This document shows positions 54,547 to 63,880 of a stretch of 64,000 bases of DNA, in pieces. Position 1 is the stretch's first letter; the number at the start of each line of letters is the position of its first letter. Made by a program: the position numbers and the translations under genes. Source of the DNA: Schizochytrium sp. TIO01 (taxonomy: Eukaryota > Sar > Bigyra > Thraustochytrida > Thraustochytriidae); assembly GCA_004764695.1 (NCBI GenBank), contig SMSO01000036.1, positions 2,392,001-2,456,000 of the forward strand, read 5' to 3'. The notes beneath the pieces are model-generated. The model saw only the letters and a program-made list of their open reading frames with translations. It made no database searches and had not been told where the DNA came from.

Positions 54547-54747
54547 ATGGTAAAAAACATTGAAAAAGCACTTCAGGTTGTTTCTAAACTTGTGCCTCGA
54601 GAGAAAGCAAACCCCAAACGGCCCCAGCTTCAGATCAAACTTGCACGAGGCTTTGAGGATCAGACCCCGAACGCCGACGCGGAGCTCAAGGTTTTCGGGG
54701 ACCATTCACCCGACCAACTAGCCCAAGCACTTCAACCAAGTGCTTAA
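54547..54747 (+). CDS. Small ORF or first exon of the next gene
   Basis: ATG at 54547 opens 66 codons (MVKNIEKALQVVSKLVPREK and on) with increasingly C/G-ending codons to TAA. The next gene's frame is open upstream of its ATG back to an acceptor (CTCTAACCTTAATAG, ends 54788) with a branch-point-like CTAAC. This ORF could therefore be its 5' exon if a donor exists before the TAA. A phase-0 join from CTCAAG|GTTTTC (54689) would work, but that donor is weak. Confidence 0.35.
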   Translation: MVKNIEKALQVVSKLVPREKANPKRPQLQIKLARGFEDQTPNADAELKVFGDHSPDQLAQALQPSA

Positions 54748-54847
54748 TTGTACTGTCCAAACAAGAATTGCTTAAGCTTGTTCTCTCTAACCTTAATAGG
54801 TCCCTTCTAACCAGAAGGAACCGAGGCTGATTAAGGATTTGAGAGCG

Positions 54848-56851
54848 ATGGACTCTGTCTACGATGACCTTTCTCTGGACGATGGAGCTCATCTGTACGA
54901 GAGCTTGTTCGCCGCGAATGGCTTAGCAGAACCCGTAGCCGACGCATTCTGGGATCCAATTTATGAAGCTCCGTTGGGTTTGCAAACAAAGGACTTTAAT
55001 TCAAAGAGCACAGCGCCGATGGTGAGCGTTAGCATGCCGGTACCGACTCCAACGACTACAAAGTCCACGACCACCAGCAGAACACCGGGAACCCATCGTG
55101 CCATTGATCTCTTGGAGACCTGGCTCAAAGTCTACAAGATGACCTCGTGCGAACAAAGCCGCACGCTGTATGTTCAAGCTTTGTTCAAGGATCTTAATGC
55201 ATCCCACGTTTTTCGCACTGCGCGCAACGGTGGCCTTGTCTCGTTCAATCTTTCCGAGGCCGCCTCATTTGCACAAATCGGGCAGGACAAGCTGATTTCT
55301 ATGGATCAGACGCAAGGTTTCATCTTTGATCTACAGTGCAATGTCCTTAGTCGCTACGTAGATTCTGATCCTGCATCTACAAACGTGAGCAGCAGTGTTT
55401 CCTTGTGTCGTTCGAGCACCTGGGATTTCAACACCTGGGAGGCTGATCCTGGGCTCTGTACTACAGCCTCTGAATCAACTTTCCGCAATGAGGATGGATC
55501 GGATATGAAGTCCATCAACACTTCATGGACCTCTTCGTGTGCGCTGAATCGGCCCCTCACGAGATTACGTTGTGAGCGAATCGCAACAAGTAACATGCAA
55601 AGAGCACTGTCTGCCAAGCATCGAGCCTTGCTACAAGCTCCACGTCTAGCGTGTAGTGATGAGGGCGAGCCTACTCTGCAAGAGAGAAGACTCGAGGAAC
55701 TATGCTACGAAGTTTTCTGGGAGGTGCTTCTCAATAACGAGCGTCGTACTCTTATGTCTTTCATGACCAATGAGCGAAATAACTTCCATCGCCAGCTTGA
55801 CAGATATATTTTGGGCTCTTCAACCAAGCGTGGTGGATCGAAGTCACGTTCAAGTCAAGATGGACCATTTTGGTCAATCTTGAGGAATGCCCTAGGGTAT
55901 AACGAAGGTGATAAACTCCCTACTATGCGTGAGTTGTTGGCAATTCTCCCGACAGACCCTGCGCCATGGAAAAGAGCTCATCAGACAATGCCTCTTGATG
56001 AAAAACATATCCCAAACAACTTTGCAGCAACCAATTGCTTGTTTAACTTTGGCTGCGACTTCTCTTGGAAAAAAACCTTTTACCCTCCTACTCCCGGTAA
56101 GTTGAACATCTATCGAATGCGTCATCACCTGCTCAGAACGTTTCAGGCCTCATATTATCCATTTACCGAAGAACCTTGCAAACTAACATGCCTGAACACA
56201 GTTGGAGTCCATGAACGCAAATGCAAGATTGCAGTTTTGTTGCTTTCTTTATGTCGTCTTTTGTTTCCTGCTGACCACGACCACGGCAAAGGCACACAAG
56301 CTTCGGATGCTGTACTCACTTCTTGTCTTGAACAACTGTCGCTCTCTGAGCTGGGCAATCCTCGTATTCAACAGCAGCTTGAGATTCTTTGGATGACCAT
56401 GCTCCATCGCTATTGCGGCTGGATTGACCGCGGTGATCCCCGCGATGAGGACGCTCGCGATGATGAAAGTGAGTATTCTTTCGACACACAGAGCCCCCCA
56501 AGTGTTTCTAATGAGCCATCGCGAGTAGTAAAAAACTCACATCAACGTACAGGCAAAAACCATCGCCGGCTTACATTGCATAAAGTTCTGCACTGGTTTA
56601 ACCTTTTCAGGAACTCAGACTCTGCGCAAGCGTTCTTTTCCTCTGTGATCAATGTAACTCTACCACTTCACACATCCATTCTGCAAGGAGCAAACGTTCA
56701 GAGCAAGGTGGGCGCCGTCACGCCGGCGAGACGAACCAGTAGCGCAAGTAAACGGAAGCGAGTTTCTGCTACTTATGCTGGAATGTCCCCTGCCAAGAAA
56801 CCTGCGAAGGTGATTGAACCGTATTCTTCCTGGAAGTCCAGCGGTTTCTAA
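54848..56851 (+). CDS. Unknown protein, 667 aa, nuclear-type C-terminus
   Basis: A long open frame from ATG 54848 (MDSVYDDLSLDDGAHLYESL) to TAA 56849-56851, with coding-like codons throughout. Visible features: an acidic N-terminus, a Thr/Ser/Pro linker near residues 55-78, an ordered-looking helical middle, an acidic stretch (DPRDEDARDDESE, about 545-557) and a basic C-terminus (ASKRKRVS, SPAKKPAKV) typical of nuclear localisation. The frame extends 15 or so codons upstream of the ATG to a likely 3' splice site at 54788, so the true start may be in the preceding small ORF. AATAAA signals lie near 57009. I recognise no domain. Confidence 0.75.
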   Translation: MDSVYDDLSLDDGAHLYESLFAANGLAEPVADAFWDPIYEAPLGLQTKDFNSKSTAPMVSVSMPVPTPTTTKSTTTSRTPGTHRAIDLLETWLKVYKMTSCEQSRTLYVQALFKDLNASHVFRTARNGGLVSFNLSEAASFAQIGQDKLISMDQTQGFIFDLQCNVLSRYVDSDPASTNVSSSVSLCRSSTWDFNTWEADPGLCTTASESTFRNEDGSDMKSINTSWTSSCALNRPLTRLRCERIATSNMQRALSAKHRALLQAPRLACSDEGEPTLQERRLEELCYEVFWEVLLNNERRTLMSFMTNERNNFHRQLDRYILGSSTKRGGSKSRSSQDGPFWSILRNALGYNEGDKLPTMRELLAILPTDPAPWKRAHQTMPLDEKHIPNNFAATNCLFNFGCDFSWKKTFYPPTPGKLNIYRMRHHLLRTFQASYYPFTEEPCKLTCLNTVGVHERKCKIAVLLLSLCRLLFPADHDHGKGTQASDAVLTSCLEQLSLSELGNPRIQQQLEILWMTMLHRYCGWIDRGDPRDEDARDDESEYSFDTQSPPSVSNEPSRVVKNSHQRTGKNHRRLTLHKVLHWFNLFRNSDSAQAFFSSVINVTLPLHTSILQGANVQSKVGAVTPARRTSSASKRKRVSATYAGMSPAKKPAKVIEPYSSWKSSGF

Positions 56852-57613
56852 TGACATATATATAGCCCAGCAGAGCACCATACTGAGACGCTCGCTGTTG
56901 AAAATTACCAGTCAAGCGCTATTATGGCTGTGAATGCATGATCCTTCACTCATATACATATTCGAAATCTACTACATTAATTTCTCAAGGTTATCTATCA
57001 CCTTGTTAATAAATAAATAAAATTAGAACACACGCTGTCCTCTTTGAATGCTCTTTAGGATAATCTTGAATAAGAAATACTTACTTTGAGCCAAACAAAT
57101 GCGCGATTGGTGTTATTGGAAATAGTAATTATACAAAAATAATGGGTAATTCTTAAAATTCTAAATTTGTTTTTTGTTTTTGCAAGGTTTCTATTTTTTG
57201 TTTGTGTGATATTGGCGTATTCGAATAGTTTCGCAGGTGGGTGGTGTGACATAAAAAGAAAGGATGTTGACAAGGAAACTTCCGTAGTCTAAAAACCCAG
57301 TAACGGAGGGTTCAATCTTGTTCTTTCGTGTAGTACAAAATTTATTCCTGTGCATGAATGCGATGCCGACCACCACATACCCCCTTAAAAAAAATTCTAT
57401 GAGAGTTCCATGTTACAGTTATCCGAAGCTCAGGGAAAACAGGGTTTTCGATCAGGAGAAAGTCTCTTGTGGATCGAAAATCCTGAACTTCATCATCAAT
57501 CGAAGTTATAAATCATGAGCACGGCCATCCAACATGAATTAGAAATAAAGACCCTCATCATGAGTCCATTAAAAAGAGTCGATACTTGCATCTTACTGTC
57601 TCTCTTTCTCCTC
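56852..57613. other. Convergent 3' spacer
   Basis: AT-rich DNA between the convergent 3' ends of the unknown gene and TIM50. It contains an AATAAATAAATAAA cluster near 57008-57022 that can serve the plus-strand gene. Confidence 0.6.
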
Positions 57614-58846
57614 TTACTGAGCACTGCCTCCGAGTCCAAGCATGGACCAGATAGTTCCCGAAGATCCGGCCGCTTGCTGTGCAGGTGCTTCCTCCTCCTG
57701 CGCCTTCTGTCCCGGGGGTGGGAGGTTGTTTGCCTGATCAATCGGCGTCATACCCATTGGCATTGGCGCCATCTCTGGTTGCGGTGCCGCCGCAGCTTCG
57801 GCGTGCTGAGGCTGGTGCTGAGCAGGTCCTCCAAACAGTGCTCCCTTGCGGATCGCGCCTCCGAGAGTTCCTCTCTGTTGCTGCTCGCGCTGGGCATTGC
57901 GTTCCATGAGTTCCTGCTTGAAAGCAGCTCCAATATCCTTGCCCTTGTACTTGGCAAGCTCGCGGCGCACGTCTTCAGGATCGCGCATTGCAAGGTCCTC
58001 AAGGAAGGGCACAAGGTCGTAGAGAACACGGTCCTCCTGGGTAGGGTCATTGAAGGGCTTGACGGGGATGAGGTTCTCAGACTGTTTGGGAACGGCCTCC
58101 GGCTTGTCATCAATCATAATGACTCTCTCAAGCGGACGGTTGAGGTGCGAGAGGTCCTTGATGTGCTCACCGTTCTCGTACACAGTGGCCTCGCGGAAGA
58201 GCTTGGACTGCATGACGCCAGAGGTGTCAAGGCTGTACACGAAAGGTTCAAGAAAGAAGCTGTTGCCGCTTGTGAAGAGCACAATCTCATAGAACATAGC
58301 GAGTCGGTTCAAGAAGTAGTCAGCACCAGGACGCTTCGCAGCACGCCAGCCATGGCGAGAGTCCCACTCCAAGTGGCAAAGTGTGTCCTCAAAGTCCAAG
58401 ACCAGGGTCATCGGCTGCGTCATACCAGCGGGAAGGGTGTCCGCAGGGAAGTCCGGAAGAAGCTTGTCGCTAATGGGGTCCGTGAAGGACTTCATAGATG
58501 TCTTAACTTGGTCACTGGCCCAATCCACAGCATCTCCAAGAGGGGTGCCCTTGTAGACATTCTGCATGAACCACTTGTTGGCATCCGGGTGAAATGTGAA
58601 GAAGGCACCGACTCCAGCCACACCACCAAGACCCAAAAGCCAGCCAAGGGTGCTTGTTCCACCTTCGGCGTCGCGAAGGAGAGCCTCGTCCTTCTCACGG
58701 CGCTTGGCTGCGAGCTTCTCAGCAATCTCGCGGTTCTTCGTGGCCTTGGAAGAGGACGAAGACGAAGTAGTGCACAGAGAACGCTTTGTGCAGGAAACCT
58801 CACGACGGGCGGTAGTCCGCGCGAGCGTAACGATGGAGCGCAGCAT
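57614..58846 (-). CDS. TIM50: TIM50, receptor subunit of the TIM23 inner-membrane translocase
   Basis: TIM50 sits in the mitochondrial inner membrane and passes presequence proteins from the TOM complex to the TIM23 channel. The 410-aa protein has an Arg/Ser/Thr-rich presequence (1-35), a charged helix, one hydrophobic segment (67-84, GWLLGLGGVAGVGAFFTF) and an FCP1/NLI-type HAD domain (about 144-300). The HAD nucleophile motif reads LVLDFEDTL (148-156), followed by RPGADYFLNRLAMFYEIVLF and the LFREAT and DLSHLNR blocks that mark TIM50. The usual second Asp of DxD is Glu (D151-F-E153-D154), so phosphatase activity is doubtful, as is general for TIM50. The AAFKQELMERNAQREQQQ stretch also matches TIM50. 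A Pro/Gln/Ala-rich tail (340-395) is extra. Single exon; start ATG at 58846. A long plus-strand frame over it is a shadow. Confidence 0.93.
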   Translation of the reverse strand: MLRSIVTLARTTARREVSCTKRSLCTTSSSSSSKATKNREIAEKLAAKRREKDEALLRDAEGGTSTLGWLLGLGGVAGVGAFFTFHPDANKWFMQNVYKGTPLGDAVDWASDQVKTSMKSFTDPISDKLLPDFPADTLPAGMTQPMTLVLDFEDTLCHLEWDSRHGWRAAKRPGADYFLNRLAMFYEIVLFTSGNSFFLEPFVYSLDTSGVMQSKLFREATVYENGEHIKDLSHLNRPLERVIMIDDKPEAVPKQSENLIPVKPFNDPTQEDRVLYDLVPFLEDLAMRDPEDVRRELAKYKGKDIGAAFKQELMERNAQREQQQRGTLGGAIRKGALFGGPAQHQPQHAEAAAAPQPEMAPMPMGMTPIDQANNLPPPGQKAQEEEAPAQQAAGSSGTIWSMLGLGGSAQ

Positions 58847-60145
58847 GGTGGAGATGATATATCTGCTTTGATAAGCGTTTATGTTTGACTTTGATGGTAA
58901 AGGTCCACAGCGTCCGACGAAATCGACGACGAATGGACGAGAAAACGAAGGCCTACAAAGCGTAGCTACAGAGCGAATAGATGGGAGACGAAGGCCCTAC
59001 GAGGGACGCTTCGATGAGGGTACGAAGAGGAACGTCGACTCGCGCGCAACAAAGGCGGCAGAGATCGAAATGAGTTTCTGCTGCTATGCGCCACGAGTCT
59101 CTCGATCCTTCTCGATGCACTTAATGGTGAAAAAAGCCACAATTTGCATGGATGAAATAGGCAAAACATTTTTCATAGAATGCATAGGATCCCCTGGTCG
59201 TTTACCTGCTATTAAGAATATTCAGTAAGAGGTATTTCCTAGTAGTAGTATTAGACTCCTAGTACCTTCTTACTACAAGAAAAAGTTGTTGGGAGACTAA
59301 TCTAGTCGTAACAAAAGAAATGTGTATATATATACATGCATGTAGACATTCATAGAACGTTAGCTCCTCGAGAGGCTGAAGAATGATTTGGGATATAGGA
59401 ACTGACACGTAGACGAGAGGGAGGGCACTCTGGCGGAAATGAGCTTGGTGCTTATGTTTTCGAATGGGGAAATAGAACAATTTTGACTGGCAGATTCCAG
59501 CACTGCGTATAAATGCTTAGAAGCCGGCACGTAAGGGGCCTGTTTCGCCTCATAAGAACATAACAAGAGCTCGTTTTATAGGACCATTGGCGTGCATAAT
59601 GTGTCGTCTTCTAACCGAATGGAAATCTAAGGGTACGTACAAACAAAATCATGGTTGCGAAAACCTTGATATATGAAGCATTGTTGAGGGAGAGCAAAAT
59701 TTGCAATATCGTCGTAACGCGGTTCCATGCTGCTGAGTGAAAACGAACGTTCGAACTAAAACCCCAGGCCAAATTTCTGACATTGTAGCGTCTTCCCCCA
59801 AATCATGACACAATTTATAAAAAAAGAAAGACAACAAAGAGAAACAAAACATGGTAAAATAAAATCATCTTTTCTGATGCTGAGAACGCAAGAAAAAAAC
59901 AAGCAATATTTGAGAGCTCGACCGGAAGGCTTCTTTTCCCACAATGTCCTTCTGCATCTTTACTGTCTGTGGCGCACTGCTATTTCCCTGAGAGCCCATT
60001 CTCACTTTTCATGTCCACATAGTTAGTAATCGTAACATGGGACTACTTTTCAACGGCTAGATTTGCAGGTCGGCACAACTGAACAGGTCATATAATTAAG
60101 GGCCTGAAGCAATCCACAAAAAGGGTCCACGAGGGTACGCTTGGA
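58847..60145. other. Divergent spacer between TIM50 and the CEP104-like gene
   Basis: Both genes are transcribed away from this 1.3-kb region, so it should carry both promoters. The part next to TIM50 (58850-59060) is CG- and GA-rich. No TATA box or RNA gene was recognised. A plus frame at 58881-59228 is basic and short and I do not call it. Confidence 0.45.
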
Positions 60146-62839
60146 ATGTTGGCGGCAAACTCTGCTGCCCGGCTTCCTTCTCGGACGTCGAGGTCCTGGG
60201 CGCAGTCCTCCTCGCAACACCTTCATCATGACCATTATGAGAATACTCATCAGGGCCAGCAACATCTCAACAGGGTCGATGCGCACAATAGTAACAACAA
60301 CAATAACAACAGCAGAAATAGGGATGATATTCCATGTCCAATGAACTTTTCTGCGTTCGCGATTCAAGGGCGGGGCGGAAGACGACTTCGATTACAGACC
60401 AAGGCTAGGACGGGCAAAGGCAGCTCGCTGACGTGGGAGTCCCCTCCGCGAGTAAGTTTCCCACAGGAAATTCTCTTAGACTTCCCGCTGGCGCAAGTTC
60501 ATGAAATGCGTATTTTGTGCCATCCTGCAAAAACTCCTTCGAGTGCACTTATCTTTATCGGCAAACCTGGCGAAGATCCCGAGCAGCTTGGACGAGTAGA
60601 ATTTGCTAACGGAGTAGCGAATGGCTACACCACATGTGAGGTTAAATGTATCTCGATCCAGCGCACCTGTAGTTTTGTACATATTGTAATCGAAGGTTGT
60701 TTTGGTAATGCATATAATGTGGACATGCAGGCTCAAATTTCAGGCCTCGTGGTAATTGGTCAAACACTTGCAACCAGCTTTGGTGACGATATCGAGGACT
60801 TTGAGCAGACACAGTATTCTCGATTCGCAGAAACACCACGAACTAGGACATCGCGAGTACAGGATGCTATGGATCGACTACAACGTATTCTTGAGGGACC
60901 CTCTCCACGATTTGATCGACAGCAAAGAGAACAGGCCGAGCACATGAAACAACGTTTGGAGAGCCTGGAGACTGCAAAGGATCGGGCCGTTGCTGCGGAA
61001 GACTTCGCCCGTGCTGCAGAACTGAAAGTTTCCTTGCAAACTTTAGCAGGGCGGGCACTCGTGCAGCTTGATGCAGCTTTGCGCAAACAATCTTCGGATT
61101 TACATCCTGGCAATTCAAGTGCGCGAAGTCTTGAAAGTGCGGCGAGCTTTCGCGCCGCACAGAAGGCAGCTAAGGCTGTGATTTTCGGCCCTCAAGGTGA
61201 TAACCCTTTTTCTCCCCAACCTGAAACAAATGAATTGAACGAGATTAGAAGATCCCCAAAGGTGACCGGGCCATTAGATAGATCATCACACTATGGGGAT
61301 GAAACTTCCCAGGCTCTTGTATCTAGAGGTTCATCAGCCAAGAGAATCCGCCCAAAGGTAAACATGCCTGCCAGTCTTATTCGTGGAGGCTTACGCTTAA
61401 GTGAGCGTCTCTCAGAGCGCAATGGTAACCCTGTACACCGTATTGTTGTAGGCCAAGAATCAAATCAACGCAATGCTTCGGAGGGAAAAGAAGCTGGACT
61501 TGATAGTTTAAGTCTTGTAAAGGTTGGCCCCAATGGAAATGAGGGTAGCATGCGAACACTTGACACAGACCCAGGCACTTTGGAGTCAGTCCTTGATCCT
61601 GATAACGCTAACGAGAAGAATGCCTTCCCAATCGAAAATTGGGATCTTGCGCTATCCTCAGTTACGCATGACAATCAGTCAGATCATGACCCGTCATCGT
61701 GGTCAAGACGCTCCATGTCTGATAGGTCCGAATCATCGGAGTACTCCACGGATGAGTTGCGCGAGGTAGAGTCTGCGCAGCCGATTGAAAATGTTCCTCA
61801 AAGTTCGAGAGACACTTCTCCACTCGACCAACTCGAGCATCAACTGAGGCGGGTAATTGAGGAGTCCATTCGTGTAGATGCTTGGGAAGAGGCTACACGT
61901 GAATATGCAGAGCTTGCAAGGCGCGGTTTGGCCTCGGGTCGGCCAAAGGCTGTGACATTGGGGCTTGACCTGCTTGAGGTCGTAGCTCTGCGCTTTGCCG
62001 AACTTTCTGAAGAGCACGTTCAGGAACACCACAAAGACCTATTTGCTTTATTGATGACTTGCACTGATCTTCTTCGTGATGAAGATACTGATGGATTATT
62101 GCATGCGCGAATCACAAAGTCAATGCAGACGCTTGTGGGCACCACACAGGAATCTGCTACCATTATCTCCACCGTCTTCAAGTCTCAGGTCGTCGATGTT
62201 GTTCTATCAGGAGAGGCTCAAGGGAAAAGTTTTGCGTCAACTTCATTAGCGGGGCAAACGCAAAGTTCAGCGCAAGATTTAGAGACTCTGCAAGGCCAAG
62301 CTTTTATTGCTCATCAGCTAGAGGTGCTTGATATCTTTATGGATGCTGTCAGTAAGGGAAATCCTTATTTAGTAGAGCAACTGATCGATCTTATCAAGAC
62401 AATACCTGTTCACATGGGACCTTCGCAGGCAACAGCACTTCAAAACAGATCGTTCTCTTCATCAATTGAAGAAAAGAACATTGGTCTAAAAGAATATGGT
62501 ATTGAAGCAGAGGAGAAGCACCAAACGGGCCATTTTGAATTATCCCAATCTCTTGACCCTGTGCAGTGTACATTGCGTCACCTCGAGGGTTTGCTTTTAA
62601 GCCGTGATTCTGAAACTCTATCACCTTCCTCCCCACCTTCCTCTTCTCCGCCTTCTCAAGAAAACGACGAGGCTAGCAGCAATCTGGCTGACAAATCTGC
62701 TAGCACTACGAAGTCATTATTTGGGGATAAGTTAGGTGATTCTCAGACAAGTAAATCTGAAGATCCTTCGAACACGTCCTCTGAGGTTCACGGATCTTCA
62801 TCGAGGGCTTCTTCAAGGGCTTCTTCAAGAGCTTCATGA
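60146..62839 (+). CDS. CEP104-like ciliary tip protein
   Basis: CEP104 is a microtubule plus-end protein of the centriole and ciliary tip. The open frame is 897 codons. Residues 66-207 match its N-terminal jelly-roll domain: MNFSAFAIQGRGGRRLRLQT, then TWESPPRVSFPQEILLDF (the SPxxxxFPQEI block is typical), then LVVIGQTL. Residues 265-315 resemble the UVR-like helical hairpin (ETAKDRAVAAEDFARAAELK), and 560-665 are helical repeats that could be the TOG domain. The C-terminal zinc fingers of animal CEP104 are missing; the tail is Ser/Pro-rich and ends in three SSRA repeats. Residues 1-65 are His/Asn/Gln-rich and not conserved, so the true start is probably M66 at 60341, which aligns with the start of CEP104. 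The gene implies a flagellated stage. Confidence 0.7.
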   Translation: MLAANSAARLPSRTSRSWAQSSSQHLHHDHYENTHQGQQHLNRVDAHNSNNNNNNSRNRDDIPCPMNFSAFAIQGRGGRRLRLQTKARTGKGSSLTWESPPRVSFPQEILLDFPLAQVHEMRILCHPAKTPSSALIFIGKPGEDPEQLGRVEFANGVANGYTTCEVKCISIQRTCSFVHIVIEGCFGNAYNVDMQAQISGLVVIGQTLATSFGDDIEDFEQTQYSRFAETPRTRTSRVQDAMDRLQRILEGPSPRFDRQQREQAEHMKQRLESLETAKDRAVAAEDFARAAELKVSLQTLAGRALVQLDAALRKQSSDLHPGNSSARSLESAASFRAAQKAAKAVIFGPQGDNPFSPQPETNELNEIRRSPKVTGPLDRSSHYGDETSQALVSRGSSAKRIRPKVNMPASLIRGGLRLSERLSERNGNPVHRIVVGQESNQRNASEGKEAGLDSLSLVKVGPNGNEGSMRTLDTDPGTLESVLDPDNANEKNAFPIENWDLALSSVTHDNQSDHDPSSWSRRSMSDRSESSEYSTDELREVESAQPIENVPQSSRDTSPLDQLEHQLRRVIEESIRVDAWEEATREYAELARRGLASGRPKAVTLGLDLLEVVALRFAELSEEHVQEHHKDLFALLMTCTDLLRDEDTDGLLHARITKSMQTLVGTTQESATIISTVFKSQVVDVVLSGEAQGKSFASTSLAGQTQSSAQDLETLQGQAFIAHQLEVLDIFMDAVSKGNPYLVEQLIDLIKTIPVHMGPSQATALQNRSFSSSIEEKNIGLKEYGIEAEEKHQTGHFELSQSLDPVQCTLRHLEGLLLSRDSETLSPSSPPSSSPPSQENDEASSNLADKSASTTKSLFGDKLGDSQTSKSEDPSNTSSEVHGSSSRASSRASSRAS

Positions 62840-63544
62840 CAGGTCTCTACAACAAAGTGAAATGTGTCTATTGTGCAACCAAACAATAACGCCCGGACGT
62901 TATATTCTTGAATCAGCCTCACTGTTAAACTTTGATAATTAAAATTTGTCTCCTTTCATTTTATTCTTAGCAACAAGCTTGAAATCAAAATACTTCGAAT
63001 CTACATCAAATTTTTGAAAGTAAAAGGTTGGTCATAAGATAAGAACGAAAACTATTTTATTGTTTGTGTGTAAAGATCACTGTTGCCTGATTGTTTCGTT
63101 GGCTGGTTGCATGGATGTTTAATTATATTATGGGGTAAATGCAGATGCGTGCTTCGTGAAATTGCAGATGCATCATGAAAATGAATAGTAGCCAGATCGC
63201 TTATCTGAACCAAGTCACTCCTGGCTCATGCCCAGTTTGCTCCTCACACACGCACAAATAAGAAGAAAGGGTTCTGTTACGCTTCATCTAGCTCATGTAG
63301 CATTCACCAGAAGATTTTCCAGGACAAGATTGTAGTAATAGCAGTGTAGGGAAATGTGTATGCCACAGGGTTTAATTTCGTTCGAAATTATTCAGGCGCA
63401 CAATCACTTTACACTCTAGCAATCAGCCTTGCAAATGGTACATTTCTTCTTAATCTGCATGTGAAAGGTCTGCTCTTGAGCAAATAAGGATGTTTTGTAA
63501 TTTTTGGTGTTGCACACGTCTCGTCGGTGAGAACGAGAGCAAGA
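62840..63544. other. Convergent 3' spacer between the CEP104-like gene and RPC11
   Basis: AT-rich, no open frame of note. The 3' ends of both flanking genes lie here. Confidence 0.55.
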
Positions 63545-63880
63545 TTACTCCTTCCACTGTTGCTTACACCGCGTACATTTGAGGAAAATAGTCATGGGCT
63601 CATCTGCCGAGCGAGTCTGGATCTGCATGTAGTATGCAGAGTTGTTGCCACACGCCTCGCAGCGGGCCTCTGTTTGCGGTGCGTTCGCCCAGGCGTCTTC
63701 GCCACCGAGGACGTCGCTCTGCTCCTTAACGCGAACCAGTTCTCGCACACGAACCGGGGCACCACGAGCGATCTCATTGACGTAGGGGCAGGCTACGCAG
63801 CGGAAGCGGTAGGTATTTTCGGCGCTGCGGTTGTCAACGATAAGGAGAAGACCATCCCATGGGCAGTAGCGCATACTCAT
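63545..63880 (-). CDS. RPC11: RNA polymerase III subunit RPC11 / POLR3K (TFIIS-like)
   Basis: This small subunit of RNA polymerase III is needed for RNA 3' cleavage, termination and reinitiation. The protein is complete at 111 aa, close to the usual 108-110. It has the expected layout: N-terminal zinc ribbon, linker VKEQSDVLGGEDAWANAP, and a C-terminal zinc ribbon (C74, C77, C102, C105) with the invariant QTRSADEPMT hairpin (88-97), whose D93-E94 pair acts in the polymerase active centre. In the N-terminal ribbon the usual CPxC is CPWD (C6, D9), with C28 and C31 present, so one ligand is Asp or the site is weakened. The start ATG at 63880 has a textbook context (GCCACCATG). Single exon. Confidence 0.95.
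   Translation of the reverse strand: MSMRYCPWDGLLLIVDNRSAENTYRFRCVACPYVNEIARGAPVRVRELVRVKEQSDVLGGEDAWANAPQTEARCEACGNNSAYYMQIQTRSADEPMTIFLKCTRCKQQWKE

Noticed and set aside
57515-58888. 457-codon plus-strand open frame
   Set aside because: It is the antisense of TIM50. The minus frame has clear homology, targeting signal and domain motifs; the plus frame is composition-driven.
58881-59228. 115-codon plus-strand frame upstream of TIM50
   Set aside because: Basic, GA-rich 5' leader sequence of the divergent TIM50 gene; no homology or splice context.
60050-60367. 105-codon minus-strand frame over the CEP104-like gene start
   Set aside because: Antisense of the repeat-rich 5' end; no coding signature.
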